23,957 nt of DNA from Acidithiobacillus montserratensis (GTDB taxonomy: Bacteria > Pseudomonadota > Gammaproteobacteria > Acidithiobacillales > Acidithiobacillaceae): the NCBI RefSeq assembly GCF_018853465.1, contig NZ_JABBOU010000072.1, positions 1 to 23,957 on the forward strand, in the 5' to 3' direction. The translations under genes were made by a program, and so were the position numbers. Shown here piece by piece: positions 23,795 through 23,957 of the stretch; the stretch's first letter is position 1, and every line of letters begins with the position of its first letter. The notes under the pieces were generated by a model. It made no database searches, was not told the DNA's origin, and worked only from the letters and a program-made list of their open reading frames with translations.

Positions 23795-23851
23795 ATGGGT
23801 AAAAGCCCGGCTGAACGACAAAGAGATAAGCGGGAAAGAGATTATGCCTAA
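23795..23851 (+). CDS. Possible 18-residue peptide or truncated gene
   Basis: MGKSPAERQRDKRERDYA, preceded by GAGGGAG about 10-16 bases upstream and by a large dyad. The start MGKSPAERQR resembles the N-terminus of some small plasmid proteins, so this may be the stub of a longer gene. The remaining ~100 AT-rich bases to the window end show no further gene. Confidence 0.3.
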   Translation: MGKSPAERQRDKRERDYA

Positions 23852-23957
23852 AGTTTCACCGTTTTTCCGCGAGGAAAATCGGCATGGTTAACAAAAATGT
23901 CGGTCATTAAATATTATTATTTATCTATGAATTATACTTATTTTGGCGCTATTTTGT

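Overview
This window looks like most of a plasmid backbone and its accessory load from a Gram-negative bacterium. The gene set (RPA-type initiator with iterons, ParFG-like partition, TraA-type relaxase remnant, many toxin-antitoxin modules, OprO/OprP-type porin) recalls plasmids of acidophilic Proteobacteria such as Acidithiobacillus. That host call is inference; there is no rRNA or other taxonomic marker here.

Left part (1-5750): the window opens inside the 3' end of a probable mobilization-linked protein with a KfrB-like C-terminus. Two toxin-antitoxin (TA) operons follow: a CopG-type antitoxin with a ParE/RelE toxin, and a RelB-type antitoxin with a RelE/ParE toxin. The first pair lies between two identical 15-bp palindromes. 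Next come a perfect 16-bp hairpin, a 136-bp MITE, a porin gene with a strong terminator, and an unknown gene. A convergent intergenic region then carries three TGTTAC..GTAACA-type palindromes.

Middle (5749-10954): a complete Tn3-family transposon (6879-10706, 3828 bp) has 38-bp terminal repeats, tnpA, a three-subsite res and tnpR, and no cargo. Its two flanks come from different broken genes: the C-terminal half of a TraA-type relaxase/helicase on the left and the 5' end of an IS1182-like transposase on the right. The adjacent 5-bp sequences do not match. This points to a rearrangement through the transposon and to loss of the relaxase N-terminal half.

Accessory island (11061-20842): two small overlapping unknown genes (one WGR-like) lie divergent to a tyrosine recombinase. 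Then come hipBA, a parDE-like pair, a short protein with two HARP-like repeats, higBA with a promoter predicting a nearly leaderless toxin mRNA, and a 1165-residue protein combining a SWIM zinc finger with a SNF2 helicase. Directly after it is a small reading frame interrupted by TGA.

Right part (20939-23957): parA-parG (overlapping ATGA), repA, and an iteron origin of four direct 21-bp-period iterons plus one inverted copy, two DnaA boxes and an AT-rich stretch. Beyond it are an mqsA antitoxin relic, a GC-rich hairpin-rich segment, a 13-bp-arm inverted repeat and an 18-codon reading frame. Replication and partition genes keep the plasmid, the five TA modules penalise its loss, and the mobile elements explain the broken transfer functions. 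The most unusual part is the HARP-like gene / higBA / SWIM-SNF2 neighbourhood next to a recombinase.
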